A stretch of 61,959 nt of DNA from Reyranellaceae bacterium (GCA_022844045.1 JALHMM010000017.1:1-61959); one strand, 5' to 3'; shown: positions 27,264 through 35,805, counted from the stretch's first letter. Numbers and translations: made by a program. The notes: a model not told the origin generated them from the sequence alone.

Positions 27264-27431
27264 GGTTGAACGGCGGGTCGAGTTTACGACAAAGCGCGGG
27301 CCGATGCGATTGAGGGCGACGAAATCGTGCTTGCTCTCATCGTCTCGCCCGGCCCTACAGCGGCCGCGATAGTCGAGGTCGGCTCGATCGATCTGGCCCG
27401 AAACGCGTGGAGCCGGTCTTGTTGTAACAAC

Positions 27432-27540
27432 GCAAAAACGCAAGCCTGACACCGGGATTCAAAGCCTGACACCGGGATTCGGCATCCGGTGTCAGGCTTG
27501 CGTTTTTGCATTGTTTCAAAAATTTGGTGTCAGGCTTGCG
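27432..27540. repeat. AAGCCTGACACC repeat cluster with 24-bp perfect hairpin
   Basis: AAGCCTGACACCGGGATTC occurs twice in tandem (27442-27460, 27462-27480), then in inverse as GGTGTCAGGCTTGCG at 27488-27502 and 27526-27540. Positions 27432-27455 and 27486-27509 are a perfect 24-bp inverted repeat. The pattern resembles REP clusters. It sits in the 383-bp gene-free stretch 27264-27646, which also has a 20-bp exact match to ispB at 27372-27391; nothing else was recognised there. Confidence 0.8.
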
Positions 27541-27646
27541 TTGTTGCGTTGTTTCAGATTCCGTCTGGGCAAGCGCAATCTCCGCTGCTTAGCAAAACGC
27601 AATCGGGCAAGATTGACGCCGTCACGTTTGTCGGGGCCAACTCTCA

Positions 27647-28417
27647 CTAACTCGCACCAGCCTGGGCGCCACCGGCGATCGCTTGCGATGGGGTGAGGCC
27701 GAAGGACGTGCGGAAGGTTCGGCTCAGGTGCGCGGTGTCGGCGAAGCCCGCGTCCATGGCGGCTGTCCGCACCAGTTCGCCGGCGGCTATCTGGCGCGCG
27801 GCGTGCTGGAGCGCCGACCATTGCTTGAATCGACGAAAAGTCAGGCCAGTCGCCGCCTTGAATATCCTGAGTGCGCCGGTTCGCTCCATCTTCAGGCGAT
27901 GCGCCAACTCGAACTGAGACAATCGCAGCATCGGTTCAGCCACGATCGACTCGATCACGACACTGAGCTGCCGCGGAATTGGGAGCGCTCCTGACGTCAG
28001 TCGATCGCGCAGCTCTGTTTGGGCGTCGGCTTCCTGGAAGAGGGCGTCGACCGCGATGTCCGCAAGCGGCCCCCGCAGCCGTTGCGCACACGGGAAATCA
28101 CCCGACCAGGTCAAGCCGTCCAGATAGATAACGTTGATGCCGCCATCCGCGCAGATGACCTTGTGCTCGACGCCGGGCCGGATGAACAGAACATCGCCAG
28201 TAACCTGCTCGCCGGCGCTGATGACCGAAACGGACCCTCGCCGCCCAGCGATGACGCAGGGCGCCGGATTGCAATGGAGGGCGAGGTGCCCGACATCCAC
28301 CGAGAACACAGATGCGGGCAACTGAAGGCCGGCGCTCGACATCGGCGAACTGTCATCCGCACGTTTGTTCAACGCAAGCGCGATCACCGCAGCGTATCTC
28401 TCGGGAGAAAGGCGCAT
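27647..28417 (-). CDS. AraC-family transcriptional regulator
   Basis: A 256-aa regulator with a cupin-like N-terminal sensing domain (GDVLFIRPGVEHKVICADGG) and a C-terminal AraC double helix-turn-helix: RLSQFELAHRLKMERTGALR and then AAMDAGFADTAHLSRTFRTS with FGLTPSQ. It is divergent from the SnoaL-like gene with only 15 bp between start codons, so it most likely controls that gene and itself. Effector unknown. The region downstream is repeat-rich. Confidence 0.87.
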   Translation of the reverse strand: MRLSPERYAAVIALALNKRADDSSPMSSAGLQLPASVFSVDVGHLALHCNPAPCVIAGRRGSVSVISAGEQVTGDVLFIRPGVEHKVICADGGINVIYLDGLTWSGDFPCAQRLRGPLADIAVDALFQEADAQTELRDRLTSGALPIPRQLSVVIESIVAEPMLRLSQFELAHRLKMERTGALRIFKAATGLTFRRFKQWSALQHAARQIAAGELVRTAAMDAGFADTAHLSRTFRTSFGLTPSQAIAGGAQAGAS

Positions 28418-28432
28418 AGGGAGGACAAGGCC

Positions 28433-28873
28433 ATGGAGGAGCGAAGCCAGCGGGCGATTTCATCGAGAAACAAGGAAAGCTATCTGAAGGCAAAAGCCGC
28501 CTTCAATCAGAAGGATATGGCCGCCTGCATGCGCTACTACGCGCCCGACCATCAAATGCGGTCGCTCGATGTCGGGCCGGGACGCCAGCATATCGAGCGG
28601 TTCCTGTCGTCCATGCATGAGAGCTGGCCGGATCTCGTAATCGTCGTCGAGCATGCCGTCGCGGAGGATGACTGGGTCGTGGGGCGATGCACGACGACAG
28701 CGACGCACGCCAAAACGGTGATGGGAGCCGCACCCACCAACCGGAAGGTTCAAGCGGCATTCTGGGACATGCATCGCTTCGATGCGGAGGGCCGCATCGT
28801 TGAGACCTGGAACCTGCTGGACAGCCTCGCCCTCATGCAACAACTGGGGCTCGTTCCGACGCAGCCGAAGTAG
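28433..28873 (+). CDS. SnoaL-like/NTF2-fold polyketide-cyclase-type protein
   Basis: A 146-aa NTF2-like protein of the SnoaL ester-cyclase type: AFNQKDMAACMRYYAPDHQM, then the conserved acidic GR-x-x-I-E-x-F region (GRQHIERFLSSMHESWPDL) and RFDAEGRIVETWNLLDSLAL. These small cone folds catalyse ring closure, hydration or simple binding of small molecules. The ATG at 28433 follows GGGAGGAC. Paired divergently with the AraC regulator; perhaps a detoxification enzyme induced by its substrate. Confidence 0.8.
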   Translation: MEERSQRAISSRNKESYLKAKAAFNQKDMAACMRYYAPDHQMRSLDVGPGRQHIERFLSSMHESWPDLVIVVEHAVAEDDWVVGRCTTTATHAKTVMGAAPTNRKVQAAFWDMHRFDAEGRIVETWNLLDSLALMQQLGLVPTQPK

Positions 28874-29048
28874 GTCAGTGTCGGGCTTGGTCTATTGCGG
28901 CGTCCTGGCTTGGGCCTGACGCGCATGGTCTCGGGTGCTTGCAAACCAACAGAAGCGCAGACATGACGCTGTCATGACGACCAGGTGATCAACCAAGGCG
29001 TCATCGCCGGGCTCGCCACGCGCGGGGCGGAGGCGAGCGAAGCGGCGC

Positions 29049-29906
29049 TCACCGCGCTCCGGAGTCCGCCAAGATCCGCCGGGCCCAGGCCTCCAGCGAA
29101 CGATCGAGCGTGATCGCGATGTTGAACGGCAGCGTGGCGTCCTCGGGCTCCGCCACCATCATGCCGAACGCGGCGGCCTTGCCCGTTTCATAGCTGACCA
29201 GCATCCCGCCGGAGGCGCCGTTCAACGTGCTGGTCGACACGGCGAGCAGGTTGGCGCCGCCGGCCTCAGGAAGGCGCCGCAGCACCTTGCCGTAGCTGAC
29301 GAGCTTGTCGAAGCGCACCGCCCGGCGATTCAGGCGTTGGTAGGCGTGCAGGCTGATCGACCCCTCGCCCAGCGCGATCAGCCTGTCTATGTCGGCCGGC
29401 GCCAGCGTCCTCACGGGCGTGCCCAGCGCCCCGGCGCAAACGGCCTCGCTCAGGATCACCAGCGCGGCGTCGTTCTCCCAGCGGATGGACCCCGGGCGGT
29501 AGAGATGCACCGCCTTGATATCGTAGGAACGGCCGCAGCTATCCAGGAAGACGCGCAGCTTCGAGAAATCCGGTCCGCCGTCGGCGCTGGTCCTCAGCTC
29601 CCGTCGCCATTCCACACCGTTCGAGAAGATGTGCGCGGCGGAGAGAAGGCTCGACGGCGAGTAGGCGACAAAGGCACTGCCGACGAAGGCGGTGGCAGAG
29701 CGTGACAGATGAACGTAACCCGATGCCCGCCCGTCGCGGATCTCCGCACCCTGCGGCGCTGCCCGGTCATCGTGCTCCCGCAACAGCCGCACATCGACGG
29801 GGCTGGCGCCGACGGGGATCGATCCCACGGCGGCGCACCCCAGGGCCGTGAGCGATGCCAACACGGCGATGAGCCGGGCCAGACGCGGCAGAGCGGGACG
29901 TTCCAT
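29049..29906 (-). CDS. S1-family (trypsin-like) serine protease, exported
   Basis: A 285-aa protein with a hydrophobic N-terminus ending in LTALGC, which may be a lipobox (Cys24), so it could be a lipoprotein. The triad is readable: His92 in LLSAAHIFSNG, Asp146 in RWENDAALVIL and Ser232 in LNGASGGML. A periplasmic trypsin/V8-type protease without PDZ domains. The last codons have a diverged copy at 23269-23343. The DNA just past its stop (about 28990-29035) resembles the end of the TPR gene, suggesting the two genes were once convergent neighbours. Confidence 0.8.
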   Translation of the reverse strand: MERPALPRLARLIAVLASLTALGCAAVGSIPVGASPVDVRLLREHDDRAAPQGAEIRDGRASGYVHLSRSATAFVGSAFVAYSPSSLLSAAHIFSNGVEWRRELRTSADGGPDFSKLRVFLDSCGRSYDIKAVHLYRPGSIRWENDAALVILSEAVCAGALGTPVRTLAPADIDRLIALGEGSISLHAYQRLNRRAVRFDKLVSYGKVLRRLPEAGGANLLAVSTSTLNGASGGMLVSYETGKAAAFGMMVAEPEDATLPFNIAITLDRSLEAWARRILADSGAR

Positions 29907-30017
29907 GGGAGAACCATAGTCGCAACCGCGGTGCGCCGTCAGCCGCGACCGCTGTCGAGAGACCCCACCAGGCTCTTCGCCGCCGATGAGATCCAGAACG
30001 ATTGGCGGTCGTTTCCC

Positions 30018-31388
30018 CTAAAGAACCCCTGTATTCCCGCTTTTGCGCAGCGCCTTCATGAGCGCTTCGTCCTCGTAGCGCTTGCGGCTCAAGGCGAGGG
30101 CGAAGTCCGGCAGCGTCTCGCCACAGACCCACTTGGCGATCAGCGCGCCGGTCGCGCACGAAGCCATGGTGCCGAAACCCGACAGCGCGCCGGCGACGAA
30201 GGCGCCTGGCGTCCGCATCGGTCCGATCAACGGCCAGTTTTCCCGGGTCATCGTGTAGTAGCCGCCGTAGTGCGACAGACGAGACGGCAGGTGACCGTAG
30301 TATGCCTTGAGACCGGGATTGAGTCGGCTGGCGCCGCGCAGGACGATTTCCGGGAAGCTCTCAAGGCACGGCAGGGCATCGCTTGGCTCTGACGGTGTCG
30401 TGTTGAACGCCCAGCCGAGCTTGAGCCATGTGCCGTGCTCGCCGCCTTGGGGCCGGCAGTGAACGCCACCAGGCATCGGCCGCGTCAGCCAACCCATATC
30501 GGGATCGTCCGCGAGCAGCGCGCGTTCCTGATCGGTCCAGTCGATGGGCTGAGGATCGAGATCGATCGAGAACGGCATGTGCCTGGCGATGACGGCCCTG
30601 GTGTCCTCGAACGCGATCTTCTGCTGGAAGACGGTTGACACCGGCAGGCTCTCGCCGAGGAGTCCGCCGACCTGACCGACATACGGGCCTGCCGCATTCA
30701 CCAGAACATCCGCCGAGACAGACACGACCGCGCCCTCGCTCTGGATCGTGAGGGAAAAGTGGCTATCTCGGACCACCTCGACGACGCGGCCCGGTACGAC
30801 GAGCCCACCCCTTTCCCGCAATGCCCGCGTCATGAGGCTGCCCATCTGCTGGCCGCTGATGTCGCCGGCGCGGCGGATGTGCAGGATGGTGGCGATGTCC
30901 TTGGCGAAGGTTGGGAAGTGGGCATCGATCGCGGCTCGATCCTGGATGACGTCGACGCCATCGGGCGCGGTTTGCCAATCGGCTGACAGCGCCGGCCGGT
31001 ATCCCGCGCTCGAGCCTTTTCCGTGAAACCGAATCTTGTCGATGCCGTCGGCGCCATAGCCATCATGGAGCTGGCGCAGAAGACCGTCGGGATTGGCTTC
31101 TCGCGTCGCCAGCGCATAGCCGCGCCGGGTCATGTGCAGCTCGTTGTTGCTGTCCCGGGCGATCCGCTCCATCAGATCGATGCTGTAGTCGGTGAAGGCG
31201 GTCATCACCGTGTGCGGCCACCAATTGCGATAGTTCTCACCCGACGCGGCCGACGTGAGGCTCATGGGCGCCAGCGGATCGATGATGATGACCTTGGGCG
31301 AGCGTCTGGACTGCGCGAGGTAATAGGCGCAGGCAAGGCCGACGATCCCCGCCCCGATGATCGCGACGTCAGCCGTTTGAGTCTTCAT
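30018..31388 (-). CDS. FAD-dependent amine/amino-acid oxidoreductase (DAO family)
   Basis: A 456-aa DAO-fold oxidoreductase related to sarcosine and glycine oxidases and dimethylglycine dehydrogenase. FAD motif ADVAIIGAGIVGLACAYYLA at residues 6-25, ASGENYRNWWPH, a Rossmann return VLVNAAGPYVGQVGGLLG near residue 225, and the C-terminal VAGALSGFGTMASCATGALI. It likely oxidises an N-substituted amino acid. Start at the ATG at 31388, just before the Rossmann fold. A palindromic repeat lies upstream. Confidence 0.85.
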   Translation of the reverse strand: MKTQTADVAIIGAGIVGLACAYYLAQSRRSPKVIIIDPLAPMSLTSAASGENYRNWWPHTVMTAFTDYSIDLMERIARDSNNELHMTRRGYALATREANPDGLLRQLHDGYGADGIDKIRFHGKGSSAGYRPALSADWQTAPDGVDVIQDRAAIDAHFPTFAKDIATILHIRRAGDISGQQMGSLMTRALRERGGLVVPGRVVEVVRDSHFSLTIQSEGAVVSVSADVLVNAAGPYVGQVGGLLGESLPVSTVFQQKIAFEDTRAVIARHMPFSIDLDPQPIDWTDQERALLADDPDMGWLTRPMPGGVHCRPQGGEHGTWLKLGWAFNTTPSEPSDALPCLESFPEIVLRGASRLNPGLKAYYGHLPSRLSHYGGYYTMTRENWPLIGPMRTPGAFVAGALSGFGTMASCATGALIAKWVCGETLPDFALALSRKRYEDEALMKALRKSGNTGVL

Positions 31389-31401
31389 GACCGGACGCTC
31401 C

Positions 31402-31499
31402 CGTCGTCCCGAGCGCAGCGAAGGACCTTGCGGCGGCACGAAAGCACGCCGCGCACGCCCGCGATACCGCGAGCTCCTTCGCTGCGCTCAGAACGACGA
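31402..31499. repeat. Long inverted repeat, GTCGTCCCGAGCGCAGCG type
   Basis: Arms CGTCGTCCCGAGCGCAGCGA and TCGCTGCGCTCAGAACGACG about 55 bp apart. Same family as 55941-56205 and related to 1424-1492. Lies between two minus-strand genes. Confidence 0.75.
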
Positions 31500-31548
31500 G
31501 ATTGCAGGGCGGCGTTTCGCAGATCATCTACCGGTCGGAAGCGTGAGA

Positions 31549-32085
31549 CTACTTCACGTAATCCTCCGAGTAGATGCCGTAAAACGCTTCTTCTTCGAAC
31601 TGAAACCCCACGTCGGCGTTGTACCACCACACCTGGTGGGCGCTGTCCCAGACATTTGCGTTCGGCTGCGCGTGGTGCTGTCCAACGGGGCTTCCGATCC
31701 AATCCGCCCAGTGCACCATTTCATGCAGGATGCTGGCCTTCATGAACAGGTCCCAATTGTCACCGAGCTGATCACGGTCTTTGGCGATCTTGTTGAACTT
31801 GCGACACCATTTTCGGCCGATGAGCACCTTGTTGAGGTGCCGCTTGCGTATCTCGCCGCGATACTGGCCCAAGTCATCCATGATCGCCGCGTCGATCGTT
31901 GGCGGCAATCCATTGAAGTGCAGCGCCTGCGCCGCCAGATGCTCGTGGCCGGTAAATTGTCCCCATTTCACGAAAGCCTGCCGAATCCTTCGGTTGGCCG
32001 GATCGTCCCAGATGCGCGGAATCTCCTCCTTGATCCAATCGAAGAGCCGGGGGAATTCCAGCCTGATCGTGTGATCTATTTTCAT
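31549..32085 (-). CDS. Hypothetical HExxH zinc-metallopeptidase-like protein
   Basis: A 178-aa protein with a helix and zinc motif SILHEMVHWADW (H121, E122, H125); candidate third ligands lie in the downstream FQFEEEAFYG segment. No signal peptide. The N-terminal half (FDWIKEEIPRIWDDPANRRI, then LPPTIDAAIMDDLGQYRGEI) is unrecognised. It resembles short effector- or toxin-associated HExxH proteins more than a housekeeping protease, but no secretion partner or immunity gene is visible. ATG at 32085 preferred over a GTG 12 nt upstream. Confidence 0.6.
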   Translation of the reverse strand: MKIDHTIRLEFPRLFDWIKEEIPRIWDDPANRRIRQAFVKWGQFTGHEHLAAQALHFNGLPPTIDAAIMDDLGQYRGEIRKRHLNKVLIGRKWCRKFNKIAKDRDQLGDNWDLFMKASILHEMVHWADWIGSPVGQHHAQPNANVWDSAHQVWWYNADVGFQFEEEAFYGIYSEDYVK

Positions 32086-32440
32086 GCGCTGACCCACCCA
32101 TGGTTAGGGGTGTCGTTGTCGGGCACGGCATCGACGAACAGGCGCGGCTTCGGCTCGACGCTCCGCCATCGCGACTACGGCGTGGCTTTATCGCATCAGT
32201 TCGTCACTCGGCGTCGCACTATCGATGCTTGCCAACACGCGGAAATTGCGTGGACGAAATCGTTACGATAGCGCGATTGCCACAGAGCAAATTTGCGACC
32301 GGCCCCTCGCGCCGTCAAGAAGGAACCGCGCAGGGCAATCGATCGTGCAATATCTCCGATGGCTACATTGCGCCCGCCCTTTTTGTCGCTATGCTGCCGG
32401 CGACAAGAAGAACGAAAAGAACGCAGGGAGAGCGCGCGGG
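32086..32440. other. Gene-free divergent region upstream of tctB
   Basis: A 355-bp stretch between the HExxH gene and tctB. It should hold the tctBAC promoter but I could not identify convincing -35/-10 boxes, a regulator gene, an RNA gene or a repeat. An open reading frame extending tctB upstream to 32225 has no family-like sequence and was not accepted. Confidence 0.5.
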
Positions 32441-32923
32441 ATGCGCCAAGGCCGGCTTGTCGCGACAGGCGTGATGCTGCTGTTCTGCCTGGTCGCGGCT
32501 TGGCAGTCCTGGCTGCTGCCGCTCACCGACCGTCTCGGGCCGGGGCCGGGCTTCTTCCCGTTCTGGATGGCGCTGATTGGTATCGCGCTGGCGATCGGCC
32601 TGCTGATCGTCACCGTGGCCCAGCCCGCCGCCGCGCCGGCCGAGGCCGCCGATGGCGAGGACGCGGACCACATCCTGCCGCACGGCCCGGGTGCGCGCCG
32701 CTGGTTCGCCATCGTCGTGCTGCTCGCCGCCGCCGCCGCCGCCATGGAACTCCTGGGCTTCCGCATCACCATGCTGGTGTTCAACACCGCGCTCGCCATT
32801 GCGCTCGGCGAGCGGCGCTGGTGGCTGATCGCGCTGTTCGCGGTGCTGGGCAGTTTCGGCGTGTTCTACCTGTTCACCACCTGGCTCGACGTGCTGCTGC
32901 CCGTCGGCCGGTTCGGGATCTAG
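32441..32923 (+). CDS. tctB: Tripartite tricarboxylate transporter, small membrane subunit TctB
   Basis: A 160-aa four-helix permease subunit. Helix 1 LVATGVMLLFCLVAAWQSWL, helix 2 FFPFWMALIGIALAIGLLIV with the family's G-P-G-F-F-P-x-W pattern, helix 3 near FAIVVLLAAAAAAMELLGF and helix 4 ALFAVLGSFGVFYLFTTWLD. It works with TctA (33133) and a periplasmic binding protein (34694) to take up a carboxylate driven by an ion gradient. The ATG at 32441 follows GGGAG and starts right before helix 1. Confidence 0.9.
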   Translation: MRQGRLVATGVMLLFCLVAAWQSWLLPLTDRLGPGPGFFPFWMALIGIALAIGLLIVTVAQPAAAPAEAADGEDADHILPHGPGARRWFAIVVLLAAAAAAMELLGFRITMLVFNTALAIALGERRWWLIALFAVLGSFGVFYLFTTWLDVLLPVGRFGI

Positions 32924-32958
32924 CGCATGGGCCTCAACACCGCCGTCGCGTGCACTCC

Positions 32959-33119
32959 TACCTTCCCCCGCTGGCGGGGGAAGGTGGCAGCGCGAAGCGC
33001 TGACGGATGGGGGTGGCTCTCGAGGCCAGACGCGCTCTCTGAAGAACATCTCCTTCGTCTTCGACAGCCACCCCCATCCGGCGCTACGCGCCACCTTCCC
33101 CCGCCAGCGGGGGAAGGTA
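32959..33119. repeat. Paired palindrome, TACCTTCCCCC...GGGGGAAGGTA type, inside the tct operon
   Basis: Left unit TACCTTCCCCCGCTGGCGGG(GGAAGGT), right unit its mirror; inner arms GGATGGGGGTGGCT and AGCCACCCCCATCC. The whole 161 bp can fold on itself. It lies between tctB and tctA, where it would interrupt the mRNA with a very large hairpin. Related to 3210-3333 and 35676-35805. Confidence 0.8.
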
Positions 33120-33132
33120 AAACGAGCTAGCG

Positions 33133-34632
33133 ATGGAAGCCCTCGGCCATCTGATGTCCGGCTTCGCGGCCGCGCTCAGCATTAACTATCTGCTCTACGC
33201 CACCGCCGGCTGCATCCTGGGTACGCTGATCGGCGTGCTGCCGGGGCTGGGGCCGGCGGCCGGCACGGCGATCCTGATCCCGATCACCTTCAACCTCGAT
33301 CCGACCGGCGCCATCATCATGCTGGCGGCGATCTACTACGGCGCGATGTATGGCGGCACCATCACCTCGGTGCTGATCAACGTGCCGGGCGAGGCGGCCT
33401 CGGTGGTGACCTGCATCGACGGTTACCAGATGGCCAAGCAGGGCCGCGCCGGATCGGCGCTGGCGATCGCCGCCATCGGCTCCTTCGTCGGCGGCATCGT
33501 CGCCACCGTGCTGCTGGTGCTGGTCGCCGCCCCGCTCGCCACCCTCGCATTGAAATTCGGTCCGGCGGAGTTCTTCGCCCTGATGGTGGCCGGCCTCTGC
33601 CTGGTGATCGGATTGGCCGGCAACAACATGTGGGCGGCGCTGCTGATGACCATCATCGGCCTGCTGATCGCCATGGTCGGCCTCGATCCGGTGCGCGGCG
33701 CGCCGCGCTTCACATACGGGATCGATCCGCTACTCGACGGCGTGGGCTTCGTGCCGATCGTCATGGGCCTGTTCGGCGTCGCCGAATTGCTGATCGCGGC
33801 CGAGAAGCGCCAGGCGCGCATGATCCAGGCCGACCTGCAGAACTGGAACCTCAGCAAGGACGAGTGGCGCCGATCACGCGGCGCGATCGCGCGCGGCACC
33901 GGCATCGGCTTCGTGCTCGGCCTGATCCCCGGCGTCGGCTCGATCGTGCCGACCTTCATGGCCTATGTGCTGGAGAAGCGCGTCTCGAAGAACCCGGAGC
34001 GCTTCGGCAAGGGCGCGGTCGAGGGCGTGGCGGCGGCCGAGACGGCCAACAATTCCTACGCCAACGGCGCCATGGTGCCGCTGCTGTCGCTCGGCATCCC
34101 GAGCTCGCCGACCATCGCCGTGCTGATGGGCGCCTTCATCATCCACGGCCTGCAGCCCGGGCCCTTCCTGTTCAAGGAGCGGCCCGACCTGGTGTGGACG
34201 GTGATCGCCAGCTTCTTCGTCGGCAACGTGCTGCTGCTGATCCTCAACCTGCCGCTGGTCGGGCTGTGGGCGCGGCTGCTGAAGATCCCGTTCGGCTATC
34301 TCTGCGCCGGCGTGCTGATCTTCTGCGTCATCGGCTCCTACAGCCTGAAGCAGACCATGTTCGACGTCTGGGTCATGCTGGGCTTCGGTATCGTCGGCTA
34401 CATCCTGCGCAAGCTCGACTTCCCGCTGGCGCCGGCGATCCTGGCGCTGATCCTCGGGCCGATGATGGAGAAATCATTGCGCACGACATTGGAGATGTCG
34501 GGCGGCAGCTTCGCCTTCTTCTTCGAGCGCCCGGTGGCGCTGGCGTTGCTGGCGATTCCGCTGCTCGTGCTGGCCACGATGTTGCTGCGCCCGCGCGCCT
34601 TCTCCAAGCTGAGGGAGTCGGATATCGAGTGA
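33133..34632 (+). CDS. tctA: Tripartite tricarboxylate transporter, large permease TctA
   Basis: A 499-aa permease of the usual length with 10 or more hydrophobic helices. Hallmarks: GTLIGVLPGLGPAAGTAILI near the N-terminus, YYGAMYGGTITSVLINVPGE, the repeat LIPGVGSIVPTFMAY, and VPLLSLGIPSSPTIAVLMGA. It forms the translocation path with TctB. It begins 13 bp after the repeat that separates it from tctB. Confidence 0.95.
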   Translation: MEALGHLMSGFAAALSINYLLYATAGCILGTLIGVLPGLGPAAGTAILIPITFNLDPTGAIIMLAAIYYGAMYGGTITSVLINVPGEAASVVTCIDGYQMAKQGRAGSALAIAAIGSFVGGIVATVLLVLVAAPLATLALKFGPAEFFALMVAGLCLVIGLAGNNMWAALLMTIIGLLIAMVGLDPVRGAPRFTYGIDPLLDGVGFVPIVMGLFGVAELLIAAEKRQARMIQADLQNWNLSKDEWRRSRGAIARGTGIGFVLGLIPGVGSIVPTFMAYVLEKRVSKNPERFGKGAVEGVAAAETANNSYANGAMVPLLSLGIPSSPTIAVLMGAFIIHGLQPGPFLFKERPDLVWTVIASFFVGNVLLLILNLPLVGLWARLLKIPFGYLCAGVLIFCVIGSYSLKQTMFDVWVMLGFGIVGYILRKLDFPLAPAILALILGPMMEKSLRTTLEMSGGSFAFFFERPVALALLAIPLLVLATMLLRPRAFSKLRESDIE

Positions 34633-34642
34633 GGCTCAATCT

Positions 34643-34668
34643 CCCTCTCCGCGCAAGCGGGGAGAGGG
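34643..34668. repeat. Palindromic repeat, CCCTCTCC type (imperfect)
   Basis: Another copy of the short CTCTCCCC/GGGGAGAG palindrome, with one arm mismatch, between tctA and the binding-protein gene. In mRNA it would help raise the level of the binding-protein segment. Confidence 0.7.
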
Positions 34669-34693
34669 AACCAGATCAACAGGAGGAAACACC

Positions 34694-35665
34694 ATGATCA
34701 TCCGTCGTCGCACATTGCTCGCGGCATCCGCCGCCACCGCCATCGCCAGCCCCGCGATCGCCCAGAGCAAGTTCCCGAGCCGCGGGCTGCAGCTCGTCGT
34801 CGCCTTCGCCGCCGGCGGCAGCACCGATGTCGGCGCTCGGCTGCTCGCCGCCGCGGCCGAGAAGGAGCTCGGCCAGACCGTCACCGTGGTCAACAAGGCG
34901 GGCGCCGGCGGCCAGCTGGGCTTCACCGAGATCGCCCGCGCGCGGCCCGACGGCTACACCTTGGGCTTCATCAACCTGCCGGCGGTCAACACCATCGTGC
35001 TCGATCCCGAGCGCAAGGCTGTCTTCAATATGGACAGCTTCATACCGGTCGCCAATCAGGTGCTCGACCCCGGCCTGATCTGGGTCAAGGGCGACAGCCC
35101 GTTCAAGACGATGAAGGACCTGGTCGACGCGGCCAAGAAGGCGCCGAACACCGTGCGGGCGTGCACGACCGGTATCCTGAGCGACGATCACCTCGCCATC
35201 CTGATGACGCACGAGGCGGCGGGTGTCGAGTTCCGCATCGTGCATTTCGACTCAGGCGTGCAGCAGCTCGCCGGCGTCATGGGCGGCCATGTCGACGTCG
35301 CGTTCGATAACGTGGGAAGCGTGGTCAAGCGCGTGCAATCGGGCGAGGTGCGCGGGCTCGCCGTCACCGACGACGTGCGCTCGCCTTTCCTACCCGACGT
35401 GCCGACCACCAAGGAGCTCGGCTATCCGACCATCGTCTCCAGCTCGACGCGCGGCGTCGCTGTCCCGAAGGGCACGCCGGCCGACGTGGTCAAGGTGCTC
35501 GAAGGCGCGCTGCTCAAGGCGATCAATAGCCCCGACATGAAGAGCAAGATGGACGCCGCCGGCCTGGCGCTCAAGCCGATGGTGGGCGCGGAGTACGCCA
35601 AATACTACGCCGACCTGCACAAGCAGGCGACCAAGTACACCGAGTGGGCGCTGAAGATGCGGTAG
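34694..35665 (+). CDS. tctC: Tripartite tricarboxylate transporter substrate-binding protein (TctC/Bug family)
   Basis: A 323-aa periplasmic Bug-type binding protein with a twin-Arg-like signal peptide (IIRRRTLLAASAATAIASPA, cleaved near AIAQ). The mature part starts with the family's FPSRGLQLVVAFAAGGSTDV, then VVNKAGAGGQLGFTEIARAR and LPDVPTTKELGYP. It captures a carboxylate for TctAB. RBS AGGAGGAA precedes the ATG. Gene order tctB-tctA-tctC with repeats between the genes. Confidence 0.93.
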   Translation: MIIRRRTLLAASAATAIASPAIAQSKFPSRGLQLVVAFAAGGSTDVGARLLAAAAEKELGQTVTVVNKAGAGGQLGFTEIARARPDGYTLGFINLPAVNTIVLDPERKAVFNMDSFIPVANQVLDPGLIWVKGDSPFKTMKDLVDAAKKAPNTVRACTTGILSDDHLAILMTHEAAGVEFRIVHFDSGVQQLAGVMGGHVDVAFDNVGSVVKRVQSGEVRGLAVTDDVRSPFLPDVPTTKELGYPTIVSSSTRGVAVPKGTPADVVKVLEGALLKAINSPDMKSKMDAAGLALKPMVGAEYAKYYADLHKQATKYTEWALKMR

Positions 35666-35675
35666 CCGCACCAAC

Positions 35676-35805
35676 TACCTTCCCCCGGAGGGGGAAGGTG
35701 CCCGAAGGGCGGATGGGGGATGCCGAAGACGGACACCGAACGCGTTGAGACATCCCCCATCCGTCAGCGCTTCGCGCTGCCACCTTCCCCCTCCGGGGGA
35801 AGGTA
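35676..35805. repeat. Paired palindrome, TACCTTCCCCC...GGGGGAAGGTA type
   Basis: Third copy of the compound palindrome, with outer arms TACCTTCCCCCGGAGGGGGA and mirror, and inner GGCGGATGGGGGATG and CATCCCCCATCC. It closes the tct operon. Confidence 0.8.

Noticed and set aside
27432..27540. Possible short CRISPR array
   Set aside because: The repeats are in mixed orientation, with spacers of 1 to 26 bp and no cas genes; they fold as REP-like hairpins.
32225..32440. N-terminal extension of TctB
   Set aside because: The extra residues have no hydrophobic or family-like pattern, and the ATG at 32441 lies directly before helix 1 with a ribosome site.
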